64,000 bases of DNA from Enterocloster aldenensis (GCF_003434055.1 NZ_QVEX01000001.1:807824-871823), one strand, 5' to 3'; counted from the stretch's first letter, positions 26,530 through 35,896 are shown. Notes: generated by a model not told the origin, from the letters alone. Numbers and translations: made by a program.

Positions 26530-27090
26530 GTGAGTGACATAATGGAATTTGCCAGCAGGGAAGAATTCAGACAATGGCTTTCTGACCATTGCCTGTCCAA
26601 TGCCGGTATCTGGCTTCTATTTGGAAAAGCGGGCGGGCCGAAAACAATAAAGGCAGGCGAAGCGCTTGAAGAAGCCCTCTGCTTTGGCTGGATTGACGGA
26701 CAGATGAAAAGCATTGATGACAAAACTTACAAGAAATATTTTTCTTCACGCAGGGAAAATAGTAAGTGGTCGGAGAAAAACAAGGCATTGGTTAAAAGCC
26801 TTGAAGAACAAGGACTTATGACCGATTGGGGCAGGAAGAAAATAGAGGACGCCAAAAAGAACGGACAATGGGATACCCCCAAATCCCCGGCGGTGACAGA
26901 GGAACAGATAGCCCTTTTATCTGGTTTACTAAAAGTGTACGGGCCCGCTTATGATAATTTTCAGGCGATGTCTTTATCAGTCAAGAAAACCTACACGCGG
27001 GCATATTTTGACGCAAAGACAGAGGCCGGGCGGGAAAGGCGGATTGCATGGATGGTAGATAGGCTCAATAGGAATCTAAAACCGATGTAA
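26530..27090 (+). CDS. YdeI/OmpD-associated family protein
   Basis: A 186-residue protein with the YdeI pattern: EFRQWLSDHCLSNAGIWLLFGKAG, then EALEEALCFGWIDGQMKSID, YFSSRRENSKWSEKNKALVKSLEEQGLMTDWG, and a C-terminal bacteriocin-protection-like helical domain ending ERRIAWMVDRL. The biochemical role of the family is not firmly known. GGAGGAGG (26514-26521) fits the GTG at 26530; an ATG four codons on is possible. The leader contains a copy of the palindromic repeat. Confidence 0.8.
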   Translation: MSDIMEFASREEFRQWLSDHCLSNAGIWLLFGKAGGPKTIKAGEALEEALCFGWIDGQMKSIDDKTYKKYFSSRRENSKWSEKNKALVKSLEEQGLMTDWGRKKIEDAKKNGQWDTPKSPAVTEEQIALLSGLLKVYGPAYDNFQAMSLSVKKTYTRAYFDAKTEAGRERRIAWMVDRLNRNLKPM

Positions 27091-27095
27091 ATCTT

Positions 27096-27293
27096 ATGAG
27101 CGAGAGCTATATTAAAAATCATTTTCATGACATAAAAAGAAATGCGAATGCTATAGAACACCGTTTAGATGATACGTATTGTACTTTGGAACGTGTGTTG
27201 GAAGAGAATGCACAAGTCTTAGAACTTGCTCAAAAAAACAGGGCAAACTATATATTGATTGATGATGAGTACAAAATAAACATTGATTTATAA
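27096..27293 (+). CDS. Small hypothetical protein
   Basis: A 65-residue charged, helical protein (HFHDIKRNANAIEHRLDDTYCTLERVLEENAQVLELAQKN cannot be assigned to a family). It begins 6 nt after the YdeI-like gene and has no clear ribosome site of its own, so it would depend on coupling. It precedes the kinase remnant, and GAGGTAAGG at its end serves that gene. It may be a partner of the lost kinase. Confidence 0.45.
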   Translation: MSESYIKNHFHDIKRNANAIEHRLDDTYCTLERVLEENAQVLELAQKNRANYILIDDEYKINIDL

Positions 27294-27311
27294 CCGCTGA
27301 GGTAAGGTTTA

Positions 27312-27378
27312 ATGAAAAAGGGGAATATCATTTTTCTAAATGGCGTATCAAGTTCTGGAAAGGCTACTTTCCGTTGAC
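27312..27378 (+). pseudogene. N-terminal stub of a chloramphenicol-phosphotransferase-like kinase
   Basis: After GAGGTAAGG, ATG 27312 opens MKKGNIIFLNGVSSSGKATF, the N-terminal P-loop of CPT/zeta-like kinases (Walker A GVSSSGK). A stop follows within 22 codons because the sequence runs into half of the palindromic repeat at 27362. The rest of the kinase is gone. The join suggests insertion of the repeat and deletion of the remainder. Confidence 0.7.
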
Positions 27379-27446
27379 TGGAAAAAGCAAACCCGAATAT
27401 ACCGCGAAGAGGGCCGCGCAGATGGCGGAATGGATTTTCAAACAGG
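27362..27446. repeat. Palindromic repeat, right-half copy
   Basis: 27396-27446 matches the right arm of the full copy with few differences (AATATACCGCGAAG, CGCGCAGATGGCGG, ATTTTCAAAC). 27362-27380 keeps GGCTAC and GTTGAC from the middle of the element. The left arm is absent. It interrupts the kinase stub. Confidence 0.7.
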
Positions 27447-27492
27447 TCTTAGGCGGATAAGCCGCTGCAAACCGGATTTTTGAGAGGGAAAC

Positions 27493-27923
27493 ATGAATAC
27501 ACCAACACTTGAAACAGAACGGTTTATATTAAGGAAATTTTCTGAAAACGATTTGGAAGCCTTGTTTAAAATTTATAGTGATAAAGAAGTCAATCGGTTT
27601 TTGCCATGGTATCCCCTGAAAACCATGGACGAAGCAAAGCAGTTTTAGAAAGGCAATTTGCAGTTAAGTACGCTCAGAAATGTGCATATAACTACGCAAT
27701 CTGTATAAAAGAAGACAATTATCCGATTGGATATGTCAACGTTACTACAAATCATAGTCATGACTTGGGCTATGGACTTCGCAAAGAATTTTGGCATAAA
27801 GGAATTGCTGCAGAAGCAGGCCGGGCGGTTGTTGGACAATACAGCAAAAGACTTGGAATGGAACGGGCAAACGCTGCCTGCTGGTTTTGTCAATCATGTA
27901 TACATGGCTTCATTGAATGGTAA
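27493..27923 (+). pseudogene. Frameshifted GNAT acetyltransferase
   Basis: ATG 27493 opens a RimJ-type GNAT (MNTPTLETERFILRKFSENDLEAL) that hits a stop at KQF, near 27646. The expected continuation LERQFAVKYAQKCAYNYAICIKEDNY is in another frame, so one T has been lost there. Motif A survives as YGLRKEFWHKGIAAEAGRAVV. After that the sequence no longer follows the family, and 27727-27963 offers only a short unrelated frame. The gene carries at least two lesions and is inactive. Confidence 0.75.
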
Positions 27924-28005
27924 ATTTGCTGCGGTTATGCCAAGCACAGATTATCTGCCTTGATCCGGACGGATGGCGGGGCAGGGCACAGAAAACATCC
28001 CCATG

Positions 28006-28055
28006 AAAGAACCGGGCTTGGCAGTCAGGAATTGGCTGCCCTCCCGGTTCTTTTT
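28006..28055. terminator. Strong hairpin terminator
   Basis: AAAGAACCGGG (28006-28016) pairs with CCCGGTTCTTT (28043-28053), with an inner GGCAG/CTGCC extension, followed by a T-run. It closes the damaged region on the plus strand and faces the 3' end of the convergent ATPase gene. Confidence 0.75.
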
Positions 28056-28117
28056 AAGTTGGATTCCGTTCCGCAAACAAAAGTTATCACTTCTTAATAC
28101 TTCTTAAATTATATCTA

Positions 28118-28876
28118 TCAAACTTCCATCTTCTGCATCCTTCTTATGATTTCACTTACTCTTTTATCAAAATCCCTTTCCGTATACTTTGATAATCTGC
28201 ATTGGTCAAGGATTTCCCCATCACTCAGGAACAGCACCCGCTCGGTCCTGGCTGCTATATTCGGGTCATGTGTAACCAGAAGGATTGCAATGCCATCCTG
28301 GTTGATTTTTGTAAAAAGCTCCATTATCTCTTTTGCCGCCTTTGTATTCAGGGCCCCGGTGGGCTCGTCGCCAAACACGATTCCCGGTTCACCCATTAAG
28401 GCGCGGCAGATACCGGCCCGCTGAAGCTGGCCGCCTGAAGCCTGGGTAATATCCCTCTCCTCCAGATCCTCAATCCCCATCTGCCTCATCAGGAGCCTGG
28501 CTTTCGCAGTCAGCTGCTTCACGTTCCTTTTGCGGTCCCGGGTCTGGGGTAAAATAATATTGTCTAAAATATTGAGGTTTTTCAACAGGGTTGGCTGTTG
28601 GAAAACAAAACCCATCCTGTTCCTGCGAAGATCAGACAGCGCATCGTCTGACAAACCGGACAGTCTGCGCCCCTCAAAGGCCACCTCCCCGCTGTCAATA
28701 CCGTCCATTCCGCTGAGGGCATAAAGCAGTGTGGATTTTCCCGAACCCGAGGGCCCCATGATGGATACAAACTCGCCGCTGCCGATTGTAACGGATACCT
28801 CATTTAAGACCCTGTGTTTTTCTTCTCCCACACCAAAGGTTTTTATGATTTTCTTACCGGATAATAACTGTTTCAT
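28118..28876 (-). CDS. ABC transporter ATP-binding protein (MacB/LolD type)
   Basis: A 252-residue ATPase: Walker A GPSGSGKSTLLYALSGM, Q-loop MGFVFQQPTLLKNLNILDN, signature ASGGQLQRAGICRALM, Walker B GIVFGDEPTGALN and switch VTHDPNIAART. This is the subfamily paired with FtsX-like permeases. It lies 3 nt after the permease gene and ends the TetR-controlled operon. The pair should be a mechanotransmission-type exporter or envelope transporter. Confidence 0.9.
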   Translation of the reverse strand: MKQLLSGKKIIKTFGVGEEKHRVLNEVSVTIGSGEFVSIMGPSGSGKSTLLYALSGMDGIDSGEVAFEGRRLSGLSDDALSDLRRNRMGFVFQQPTLLKNLNILDNIILPQTRDRKRNVKQLTAKARLLMRQMGIEDLEERDITQASGGQLQRAGICRALMGEPGIVFGDEPTGALNTKAAKEIMELFTKINQDGIAILLVTHDPNIAARTERVLFLSDGEILDQCRLSKYTERDFDKRVSEIIRRMQKMEV

Positions 28877-28879
28877 GGC

Positions 28880-31198
28880 TTACTCCTTTATGGATTGGCA
28901 TAATTTCACATGGCCTGCATCAGCGGTTCCCCATATGGTTGCCAGCAGACCGGAACAGACCAAAATCAGCGGGGAATATAAATAAGTGGACAGCGGATCA
29001 ATGGCAAAACGGAATGCCGCTGCCCCAAACCAGGACGCTGCTGCAGCGGACAGCTTTTCTCCCAGGGTCCCCGCCAGTACCGTTCCCAGTAATATCCCTG
29101 CGGACAGTACCAGAAACGCGCGCCATGCATACTGCCGTTTAATGTCTGAGCCGGTAAATCCAATGGCCCGCAGCACAGCAATGGAATACCGGTCTTTTGC
29201 CGTCAGCATTTTCATGAACAATAATGTTACCAGTAACACAATGACCGCTGAGACAAGGCCTGCAATCCGCGACGCTGCCTGCACCGACTGCAGGGTCCCT
29301 CCAAAGGTCTGCTCCATGTATTGGTCAATCCCTGAAACTTTTGCATAGGAAAAGCGGGCCGCATACTCCGTAATTTTGTCAGATAACCTGCTTTTGTCTG
29401 CCAGATCCGCACAGACCAGGCTCCAAACCGGTGCCGTGGAGGTATCTGTAAAAACCGCTTTGGCGGTCTTACCTCCATTGGTGATGTCAGAATAAATCCC
29501 GCAGACCGTCAGCTGTTTTTCCCCGTCAAACGTCAGTAAGGTAATCTGATTGCCCACATGCTTCTCCATTTCATCCGCGCACATGGCCGAAATAGCAATT
29601 TCATTTTCCTTAACAGGCAGGCGGCCCTGTGTATATTGAAGCGGGAATACGGCATGATTGCCCAGCTCCACCTTAAGGTTCCCGGTTCCCCCACTGTCCA
29701 GCCTGACCTGGAAAATCTTGGAGACAAACATGGCATAGTCAGTAATATCCGGGTCATTTTCCATATAGCGGCCAATATCCCCTGTCTTTTCGGGGATTTG
29801 CCCGGTCTGCTGGATGTCCATGCGCAGGTCGCATTTTCCCACCCCGATGTTTGTGACAAAATCATCCCCGGAAATGGTATGGAACAGATTCTGCGGTACA
29901 ATCATAATGAAACTTGCCAGGATGATTACCGCTGTCATCGTAAGATAGAGCCCCTTTCTTGCCAGGACATCCTTCAGCCCAAGCATGAAATTGGAGGAAA
30001 AGACGCTGTTCCCAGACAGCCTGACCGTCCTTAAGTTGTGTGGTGGGTCGGCCTGTGCGCCAAACCGGATTGCCTGCGCCGCAGAAATGGTCCGAAACCG
30101 CCTCAGGCTTCCATTTACATAAAGCAGAACCAGCAGGAATACAATCGATGCGCCCGCGCCGCCAAACAGCAGGGCCGTGACATGATTCCCGCTGCCGCCT
30201 AAATTCAGGCGGATGCTTTCCAGTAATACGTCCTGAAACAAAAGGGAAAGGAGGAATCCAAAAACACTTCCAATGGCTGCCACGACCGCATAGACCCCCA
30301 GGTAGATTCCCCTGATATCCGATACCCGCATCCCGACTGCCTTCATGACTCCGATTTCACGGTAATCGTCCTCAATTTTGGCTAAAAGCGTAAAACGGAC
30401 GCATAACAGTGAAACAACGATTACAAGGAGCCCAATCAAGATAAGGATTGCAATCATGATGCCCTCTGAAATCCCGCTAATCATCTGAAACAACGGCCAT
30501 GTAAGCGCAGGCCCGTTGGCCGGAAGTCCGGCCGCGCTGTAAGCAGTCTCAAAAGCGCTCAGTCCTGACAGGTCATGCAGGCGGAATTCAATCAAATATT
30601 CCACATTGCCAAAGGTTACAAGCTGGGAATAATCCTCTTCGCTTATCACAAACCGTTTGGAAGAAGCCAGGGTGGAATTCATTTGTGAATCACGGATAAA
30701 GCCTGCCACGTAAAAAGGCCTGCCGCATATAAAAGCCGGGTCACCCACGTCTGCAGTCCCATCCTTAAAATAACAGACAGGCACATATAATTCACCGCTC
30801 TGCGGTTTTACCGGCCGCCCTTCCAAATCAAGGAGGAAATCAAACTGTCTGCTTTGGGTGCAAAAACCATTGTCCTGGACGCTGTCCGTAAGCCTGTTCC
30901 CATCTAAGATAATATGGGTATTTTCCACATTCAAAAAGGGAACCACCTGGAAATCCGCCACATTACCGTTATGGTCCGCAAAGTCCTCCAGCCTGGTCAT
31001 GTCAATGTCCCCTGTATGCATCTGCATAAAATGGGGCGTCCTTGCATCCGTCATGAGCCGGCCAACCGCACCACACAGGTTTACGGTAAGGATGGCGGCA
31101 AGTGACAGCAGCATAGCGGCCACGGAAATAAAAAGGATTGTGATAAGCGGCACTGCTTTGCCTCTTACAAGGTTTTTCCATATCATTTTACGGTTCAT
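28880..31198 (-). CDS. FtsX-like ABC transporter permease
   Basis: A 772-residue permease with an N-terminal helix, a large extracytoplasmic domain, a first FtsX core (helices about 245-385 with CVRFTLLAKIEDDYREIGVMKAVGM), a second extracytoplasmic domain and a second FtsX core (about 640-760 with LLFMKMLTAKDRYSIAVLRAIGFTGSDIKRQYAWR). The repeated EIGVMKAVG / SIAVLRAIG motifs define the fold. It overlaps the MFS gene end by 11 nt and precedes its ATPase by 3 nt. Export of antimicrobials or lipids is typical for the class; no substrate is evident. Confidence 0.88.
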   Translation of the reverse strand: MNRKMIWKNLVRGKAVPLITILFISVAAMLLSLAAILTVNLCGAVGRLMTDARTPHFMQMHTGDIDMTRLEDFADHNGNVADFQVVPFLNVENTHIILDGNRLTDSVQDNGFCTQSRQFDFLLDLEGRPVKPQSGELYVPVCYFKDGTADVGDPAFICGRPFYVAGFIRDSQMNSTLASSKRFVISEEDYSQLVTFGNVEYLIEFRLHDLSGLSAFETAYSAAGLPANGPALTWPLFQMISGISEGIMIAILILIGLLVIVVSLLCVRFTLLAKIEDDYREIGVMKAVGMRVSDIRGIYLGVYAVVAAIGSVFGFLLSLLFQDVLLESIRLNLGGSGNHVTALLFGGAGASIVFLLVLLYVNGSLRRFRTISAAQAIRFGAQADPPHNLRTVRLSGNSVFSSNFMLGLKDVLARKGLYLTMTAVIILASFIMIVPQNLFHTISGDDFVTNIGVGKCDLRMDIQQTGQIPEKTGDIGRYMENDPDITDYAMFVSKIFQVRLDSGGTGNLKVELGNHAVFPLQYTQGRLPVKENEIAISAMCADEMEKHVGNQITLLTFDGEKQLTVCGIYSDITNGGKTAKAVFTDTSTAPVWSLVCADLADKSRLSDKITEYAARFSYAKVSGIDQYMEQTFGGTLQSVQAASRIAGLVSAVIVLLVTLLFMKMLTAKDRYSIAVLRAIGFTGSDIKRQYAWRAFLVLSAGILLGTVLAGTLGEKLSAAAASWFGAAAFRFAIDPLSTYLYSPLILVCSGLLATIWGTADAGHVKLCQSIKE

Positions 31199-32483
31199 AT
31201 AATCCTCCGTTTTCCAGGCTGCGGATGGATTTCATGCAAAGCAGGATGCCTGAGGTGACGCAAAGCAGCAGCCCGGCAAGGATGATTAAAAGTCCGATGC
31301 CCCGGCCCGGCCCTGTGCCAAGGATTTTTCCAACGCTTTCTGAAAGCGGGCCCCCGTCCAGAAGCAGAGGCGTGAACACGTAATCCGCCAACAGTCCGGA
31401 AACCGCATAGGCCGCCACGTATCCAAGCTGCGAAATCAGCCCAATCATGCCCCAGGCGCGTCCCTGTAAGCGGTTTTCAATATTGGTGCGCAGCAGGTAA
31501 TCCAGGCTGGCATTGGCAAACGGCAGCATGGCGAAAAAAAGGAAGCCGGCCGCGCCCATGAACACAACATTTTCCCGCAGCCCGAATAAGGCCATGAAGA
31601 TCCCGGCCCCAAAAAGGGACAGGGAGAGAAGCCCGGCGTATCCATTTTGGATGCTGATCCCGCCAAGGACCGCGCTGGACACCAGCATTCCCAATGTGAT
31701 AACCGTCATCAGCGTCCCAAGGGTGACGCTGTCTGAAAAGCTTAAGACCATCGGTGAGGCAAGGGTCTGTATGACCCCCAGACAAAAGGTAATAAGCGCG
31801 CCCATGACAACCAGGGTGAGTATCCCCTTTTTGCCGGTCAGGGCGTCCCAGCCTGTTTTCAGCTCTGCAGAAAACGAGGACCCTTTTTCCGCTTTCCTGC
31901 CCTTAAGACCTTTTTTCACTGCCAGGGTTGTGGAAACCGTTACAAAAAAGGTGCAGATATCAAGGAGAAGCAGCAGCCGGATATCGGAGATGGTGAGAAG
32001 GAAACCGGCCAGAACAGGCGAAACCAGATATTTGGCAGAGCCGGCAATCTGTACCAGGCCGCTGGCTTTGCTGTACTGTTCCGGATCCAGCAGGTCTGTG
32101 ATGGTGGCTTTATAAGCGGGTTCCAGGAGGGACGCGAACACGGAGCTGATGGTTACTCCCACGCAGATTTGCCAAAGCCGCGCCTCACCCTGCATCAGGC
32201 TCACCAGGATGAACAGCAGGCCCACCGCGGAAAGGCTGTCTCCCAGAACCATCAAAAGCCTGCGGTCATGCCGGTCAGCTAACACCCCTGCCACGGGGCC
32301 TAACAGAAGCGAAGGCAGGAACGCAAGCAATGTGACCAGCGCCATCTGGGACGCTTTCCCGGTTTGCTGAAAGATATAAACGCCCAGGCCAAAGGACGTG
32401 AGACCGCTTCCAATGGCTGAAATAAAACCGCCGGACCAGAGCAGCATGAATGCCCCAAAGGATTTACCTGTATTATTTTTCAT
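31188..32483 (-). CDS. MFS transporter (Bcr/enterobactin-exporter-like)
   Basis: A 431-residue major facilitator with 12 predicted helices. The family loop motif between helices 2 and 3 is PVAGVLADRHDRRLLM, with a second GRAWGMIGLISQLGYVAAYAVSG near helix 10. This branch of MFS often exports drugs or siderophores. ATG 32483 overlaps the TetR stop by 4 nt, so it is coupled to the regulator, and it overlaps the permease gene start. A TetR/MFS/ABC operon suggests inducible efflux. Confidence 0.85.
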   Translation of the reverse strand: MKNNTGKSFGAFMLLWSGGFISAIGSGLTSFGLGVYIFQQTGKASQMALVTLLAFLPSLLLGPVAGVLADRHDRRLLMVLGDSLSAVGLLFILVSLMQGEARLWQICVGVTISSVFASLLEPAYKATITDLLDPEQYSKASGLVQIAGSAKYLVSPVLAGFLLTISDIRLLLLLDICTFFVTVSTTLAVKKGLKGRKAEKGSSFSAELKTGWDALTGKKGILTLVVMGALITFCLGVIQTLASPMVLSFSDSVTLGTLMTVITLGMLVSSAVLGGISIQNGYAGLLSLSLFGAGIFMALFGLRENVVFMGAAGFLFFAMLPFANASLDYLLRTNIENRLQGRAWGMIGLISQLGYVAAYAVSGLLADYVFTPLLLDGGPLSESVGKILGTGPGRGIGLLIILAGLLLCVTSGILLCMKSIRSLENGGLYEP

Positions 32484-33124
32484 TCACCCTGCCTTCCTGT
32501 AAATGCTTGTTCAAATGCTGCGAGTTCACCTTCCCCTACCCCAAGAAGCCTTTCCAGGTGATAGATGAAGGCCTGGATTTTTTCCTGACGTTGGGCCTGT
32601 GTCAGCCCCAACACATTGTCATCCAGCATGACATCCAAATAACACAATGCCATCTCCATGCATTCCAGAGGATGTGAGGTTTCAAAAATCCCCTGTTGGA
32701 CCCCTTCCGCTACCATATCGGCCAGGATTGGCGGGACACCCATGAAAACAATCTTTTTGGTTTTTTCATGCATCTGTGTATTCTGCGGCTTGTGCAGCTG
32801 TTCCATCATCTTCTGCCCCTGGGTCTGCGAACGGTCCACATGAAGCGCCAGGATGGTCCGGATGATCCTCTCCTTTACAGGAATGCTTTTATCCTCTGCT
32901 ATTTTCTTAGCGCCTAAAAAAATGGCATCGGTTTGACGTTTAATCAGCGCATCCATAATATCTTCTTTTGACTTGAAGTGATGATAAAGGGTACCCTTTG
33001 CAATCCCCACGGCATTCATAATGTCTGTGACGCTTGTATTGTCGTATCCTTTTTCCGAAAATAAAATCCCGGCTGCATCTAATATCTCGTTCTTGCGGAC
33101 ATTTGCTTCCTTTACAATCCTCAT
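32480..33124 (-). CDS. TetR-family regulator
   Basis: A 214-residue regulator with an N-terminal HTH: RKNEILDAAGILFSEKGYDNTSVTDIMNAVGIAKGTLYHHFKSKEDIMDALI (longer motif at residues about 9-60, recognition helix around GIAKGTLYHHF). The C-terminal ligand domain is all helical. AAAGGAGG precedes ATG 33124. It is first in the operon and its promoter carries a palindrome at 33141-33159, so autoregulation and ligand-released control of the downstream exporters are expected. Confidence 0.9.
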   Translation of the reverse strand: MRIVKEANVRKNEILDAAGILFSEKGYDNTSVTDIMNAVGIAKGTLYHHFKSKEDIMDALIKRQTDAIFLGAKKIAEDKSIPVKERIIRTILALHVDRSQTQGQKMMEQLHKPQNTQMHEKTKKIVFMGVPPILADMVAEGVQQGIFETSHPLECMEMALCYLDVMLDDNVLGLTQAQRQEKIQAFIYHLERLLGVGEGELAAFEQAFTGRQGE

Positions 33125-33140
33125 GGTAAGCCTCCTTTCT

Positions 33141-33194
33141 TAGACCGACCGTCGGTCTATTAATAAGGATACCATATCTTTTCTTGTCCGTCAA
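33141..33194 (-). promoter_or_regulatory. Promoter and TetR operator of the efflux operon
   Basis: On the minus strand TTGACG (33189-33194), 17 nt, TATCCT (33166-33171). Just downstream lies TAGACCGAC-C-GTCGGTCTA (33141-33159), a palindrome with 9-nt arms of the kind many TetR repressors bind. It overlaps the expected transcription start. Confidence 0.75.
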
Positions 33195-33356
33195 GTTTAT
33201 TAAAGCTCAAAGTTTACAATCCGTTCGGCACGAATTTTCCCCCTCCTGATTCAATTCCTTCAATACCCGTTTTATCAAAATGGCCGTATTGCCATTTTTT
33301 CTGGCGCTTCCATTGATACCGATTCCTTTTATTCCATACCTCCATATGGAGTTGTC

Positions 33357-33833
33357 TTAATACCAATCATGTTTTTCTCCCCTGTCAAGGGCATTGATTC
33401 TTGCCATTTCGTCAGCGTCCAGTTCAAAATGAAACAATTCTGTATTTTCCTGGATATGTTCCGGATTGCTTGAACCCGGGATGACCACGATTCCTTTTTG
33501 CAGGTTCCAGCGGAGGATTACCTGTGCCGAAGTCTTTCCATGTGCCGCGGCAATCTCAGTAATCACAGGGTCGCCAAGCAGCTCTGCCGTATGTCCTCTG
33601 CCTCCCAGGGGATACCACCCCTGCACTACAATACCACGTTCCTGGATATATGGAATTACATCATTTTCCTGATAGTATGGGTGAATCTCATTCTGTATCA
33701 ATGCAGGAGTAATGCTTATCTGCGGCAGGAATGCTTCCAGTTCATCCACATACCAGTTTGAAAGTCCGATTGAGCGGATTTTTCCATCAGCCGGACGCCA
33801 CTGCCTAATGCCGCCGTAACGGAGTTCACACAC
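33357..33833 (-). pseudogene. Aldo/keto reductase remnant, internal deletion plus frameshift
   Basis: This frame holds the second half of an aldo/keto reductase: DGKIRSIGLSNWYVDELEAF, LIQNEIHPYYQENDVIPYIQ, GIVVQGWYPLGG, VILRWNLQKGIVVIPGSSNPEHIQEN and LDRGEKHDWY. The N-terminal part (MPIYGLGTYSLKDETCVNSV) is present in the flavodoxin frame at 33716-34630. Between GVR and GKIRSIG the middle of the barrel, with the catalytic Tyr and Lys, is missing, and the two parts are in different frames. The reductase is inactive. Confidence 0.8.
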
Positions 33834-34630
33834 GTTTCATCCTTCAGGCTGTACGTACCCAGACCATAAATCGGCATTTGATAGCCGCTGTTTAAGGTTA
33901 CGGTCTTGGTTTCAAAATCAAAGGGACGCCGGAGGGCGGCAGGATTTGTTTCAGGCAGGTTAAGGCCGCGGACCCACTCCTCTATCGCACCTTTTGAGGT
34001 GCCGCCTGCAAAACGTCTGCCGGATAACCAGTCGGCCCCGGCTGCCAGAGCGTGAAGATCCGTATCACTGGAACCGATGCCGCTGCTGTGGGAAGTGCAG
34101 AATGGGACAATGGTCTTTCCTGTAAAATCATAGCTTTCCAAAAAAGTGCTGATGATTTTAGGCGCCTGCCCATGCCATATCGGGTATCCCAGAATTATTA
34201 CATGATAGCGGGACATGTCTAAAGCGCTGCCGGAAATCACAGGACGGGCCAACGGATTGCTTTGCTCCCTGTCTGCACGGCCATCGGTATAATAAGCTAA
34301 ATCTTCCTGTGTATACGGCTGTTCCGGTACAATCTCATAGATATCCGCCCCCAAAGCCTCCGCCGCGTATCCTGCCAGAGTCCGTGTCGTGCCCGTGGCA
34401 GAGAAATAGGCTACTAACGTCTTGCCCCCGGTAGCCTCCCCGTTTTTTTCAGAATCATCCCGCGCTTTCTCCGGCACATCGGTAAATGCGGTCACATCGG
34501 AAGATGGAGGTGCTGCGTTCATGGTTTCCACCCCTGTCTCCCTTAGCTGACTGGCAGCGGCCGCGCTCCCGCAGGCCGAAACAGGGATAACACAAATAGC
34601 GGCTAACAGAATAGATATCATCTTTTTCAT
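33716..34630 (-). CDS. Flavodoxin-domain lipoprotein, formerly fused to an aldo/keto reductase
   Basis: The 304-residue product has a signal peptide with lipobox IPVSAC (Cys about residue 18). A flavodoxin domain (about 60-220) follows, with the FMN phosphate loop YFSATGTTRTLAG and ILGYPIWHGQAPK. After GLNLPE the frame continues into the start of an aldo/keto reductase and then shifts into nonsense (MEKSAQSDFQTG) because of the deletion described for the neighbouring remnant. The flavodoxin part is intact and may function. ATG 34630 with AAAGGAG was chosen over 34753. It is divergent from the LysR gene. Confidence 0.75.
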   Translation of the reverse strand: MKKMISILLAAICVIPVSACGSAAAASQLRETGVETMNAAPPSSDVTAFTDVPEKARDDSEKNGEATGGKTLVAYFSATGTTRTLAGYAAEALGADIYEIVPEQPYTQEDLAYYTDGRADREQSNPLARPVISGSALDMSRYHVIILGYPIWHGQAPKIISTFLESYDFTGKTIVPFCTSHSSGIGSSDTDLHALAAGADWLSGRRFAGGTSKGAIEEWVRGLNLPETNPAALRRPFDFETKTVTLNSGYQMPIYGLGTYSLKDETCVNSVTAALGSGVRLMEKSAQSDFQTGMWMNWKHSCRR

Positions 34631-34877
34631 ATACTTGCTCCTTTCCAGATCATCATGCCAGATAAAGCTGACATTAAGCAACAATTGGAACCGTTCCATA
34701 CATGCCATCACCTTTCTCAGCTTCATTATATGCCATGATACATATAATATCAAATGCCTATAGTAAATACAGTTCCATACTTATTAAGCATATATACGGC
34801 AAAAGAGGGGCTGCCTGGTTCATTGTAAGTCCAAACCCAGCTCATACTAAATACTCATATTAAATATGAATCCATAC

Positions 34878-34907
34878 TTGACAGGCATGGTTTTGCTTAT
34901 CTATAAT
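34878..34907 (+). promoter_or_regulatory. Promoter of the LysR gene
   Basis: TTGACA (34878-34883) and TATAAT (34902-34907) are separated by 18 nt, about 70 nt upstream of the TTG start. Repeated ATAC and TTAAT elements in 34740-34880 could be LysR contacts for the divergent flavodoxin gene. No other structure is clear in 34631-34977. Confidence 0.65.
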
Positions 34908-34977
34908 AGAGGAAGGATAATAAGAGGAAACATAACAGGCGTGGCCGGAATGGCGATATCAGATTGGAGGTAATCGG

Positions 34978-35868
34978 TTGGATATACGTGTTTTAAGATA
35001 TTTTATGGCCGTCACCAGGGAAGAAAGCATATCAGGGGCCGCGGAGTCCCTCCATATGACGCAGCCTACCCTGTCGAGGCAATTAATGGATCTGGAAGAG
35101 AAAATCGGCAAGAAGCTATTAATCCGCGGAAACCGCAGAATCACACTGACAGAAGATGGGATGCTTCTGCGCAAGCGGGCGGCCGAGATTCTTGACCTGG
35201 TGGACAAGACAGAGGCCGAGCTGACAGCTCCGGATGAGGTTGTGAGCGGGGATATTTACATCGGCGGAGGTGAGACCAACGCCATGCGCTTAATTGCCAG
35301 GATTGCCAAGGATTTACAAACGTCCTGTCCGGATATCTGCTACCATTTATACAGCGGTAACGCGGACGATGTGACGGAACGGCTGGATAAGGGACTCCTG
35401 GATTTTGGAATCCTGATTGAGCCGGCGGACATGAAAAAATATGATTATATCCGGCTGCCCGCCACAGACACCTGGGGGGTTTTAATGCCCAAAGACTGTG
35501 CCCTGGCTTCCCACGATTTTATCCGGCCGGAGGATATCTGGGAGCTGCCCGTCATCACTTCCCGCCAGAGCACTGTCAGCAATGAATTTTCCGGCTGGCT
35601 GAAAAAGGACTTTGGGAAGCTGAACATCGTGGCCACCTATAACCTGATTTACAATGCCTCCCTTATGGTGGAGGAAGGCCTTGGATACGCCCTGTGCCTT
35701 GACAAGCTGGTGAATACTTCAGAAAACAGCCGCCTGTGTTTCCGCCCCTTAACCCCAAAGATGGAGGCCCATCTGGATATTGTATGGAAAAAATATCAGG
35801 TGTTTTCCAGTGCGGCAGAACGGTTTTTGGGCAAGGTTCAGGAAGCATTTCATGGCAATATATCGTAA
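34978..35868 (+). CDS. LysR-family regulator
   Basis: A 296-residue regulator with N-terminal HTH (YFMAVTREESISGAAESLHMTQPTLSRQLMDLEEKIG, residues about 7-43) and a C-terminal periplasmic-binding-like effector domain. It starts with TTG 34978, 7 nt after GGAGG; there is no better ATG. It is divergent from the flavodoxin/reductase gene. In related clusters such regulators control redox genes like these, and here the target genes have partly decayed. Confidence 0.9.
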   Translation: MDIRVLRYFMAVTREESISGAAESLHMTQPTLSRQLMDLEEKIGKKLLIRGNRRITLTEDGMLLRKRAAEILDLVDKTEAELTAPDEVVSGDIYIGGGETNAMRLIARIAKDLQTSCPDICYHLYSGNADDVTERLDKGLLDFGILIEPADMKKYDYIRLPATDTWGVLMPKDCALASHDFIRPEDIWELPVITSRQSTVSNEFSGWLKKDFGKLNIVATYNLIYNASLMVEEGLGYALCLDKLVNTSENSRLCFRPLTPKMEAHLDIVWKKYQVFSSAAERFLGKVQEAFHGNIS

Positions 35869-35896
35869 AGGCAGATTTCATTTCCAAACAGTAAAA

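Noticed and set aside
26281..28000. Integrated mobile island
   Set aside because: Broken genes and repeats are clustered, but no integrase, transposase, tRNA or flanking direct repeats were seen.
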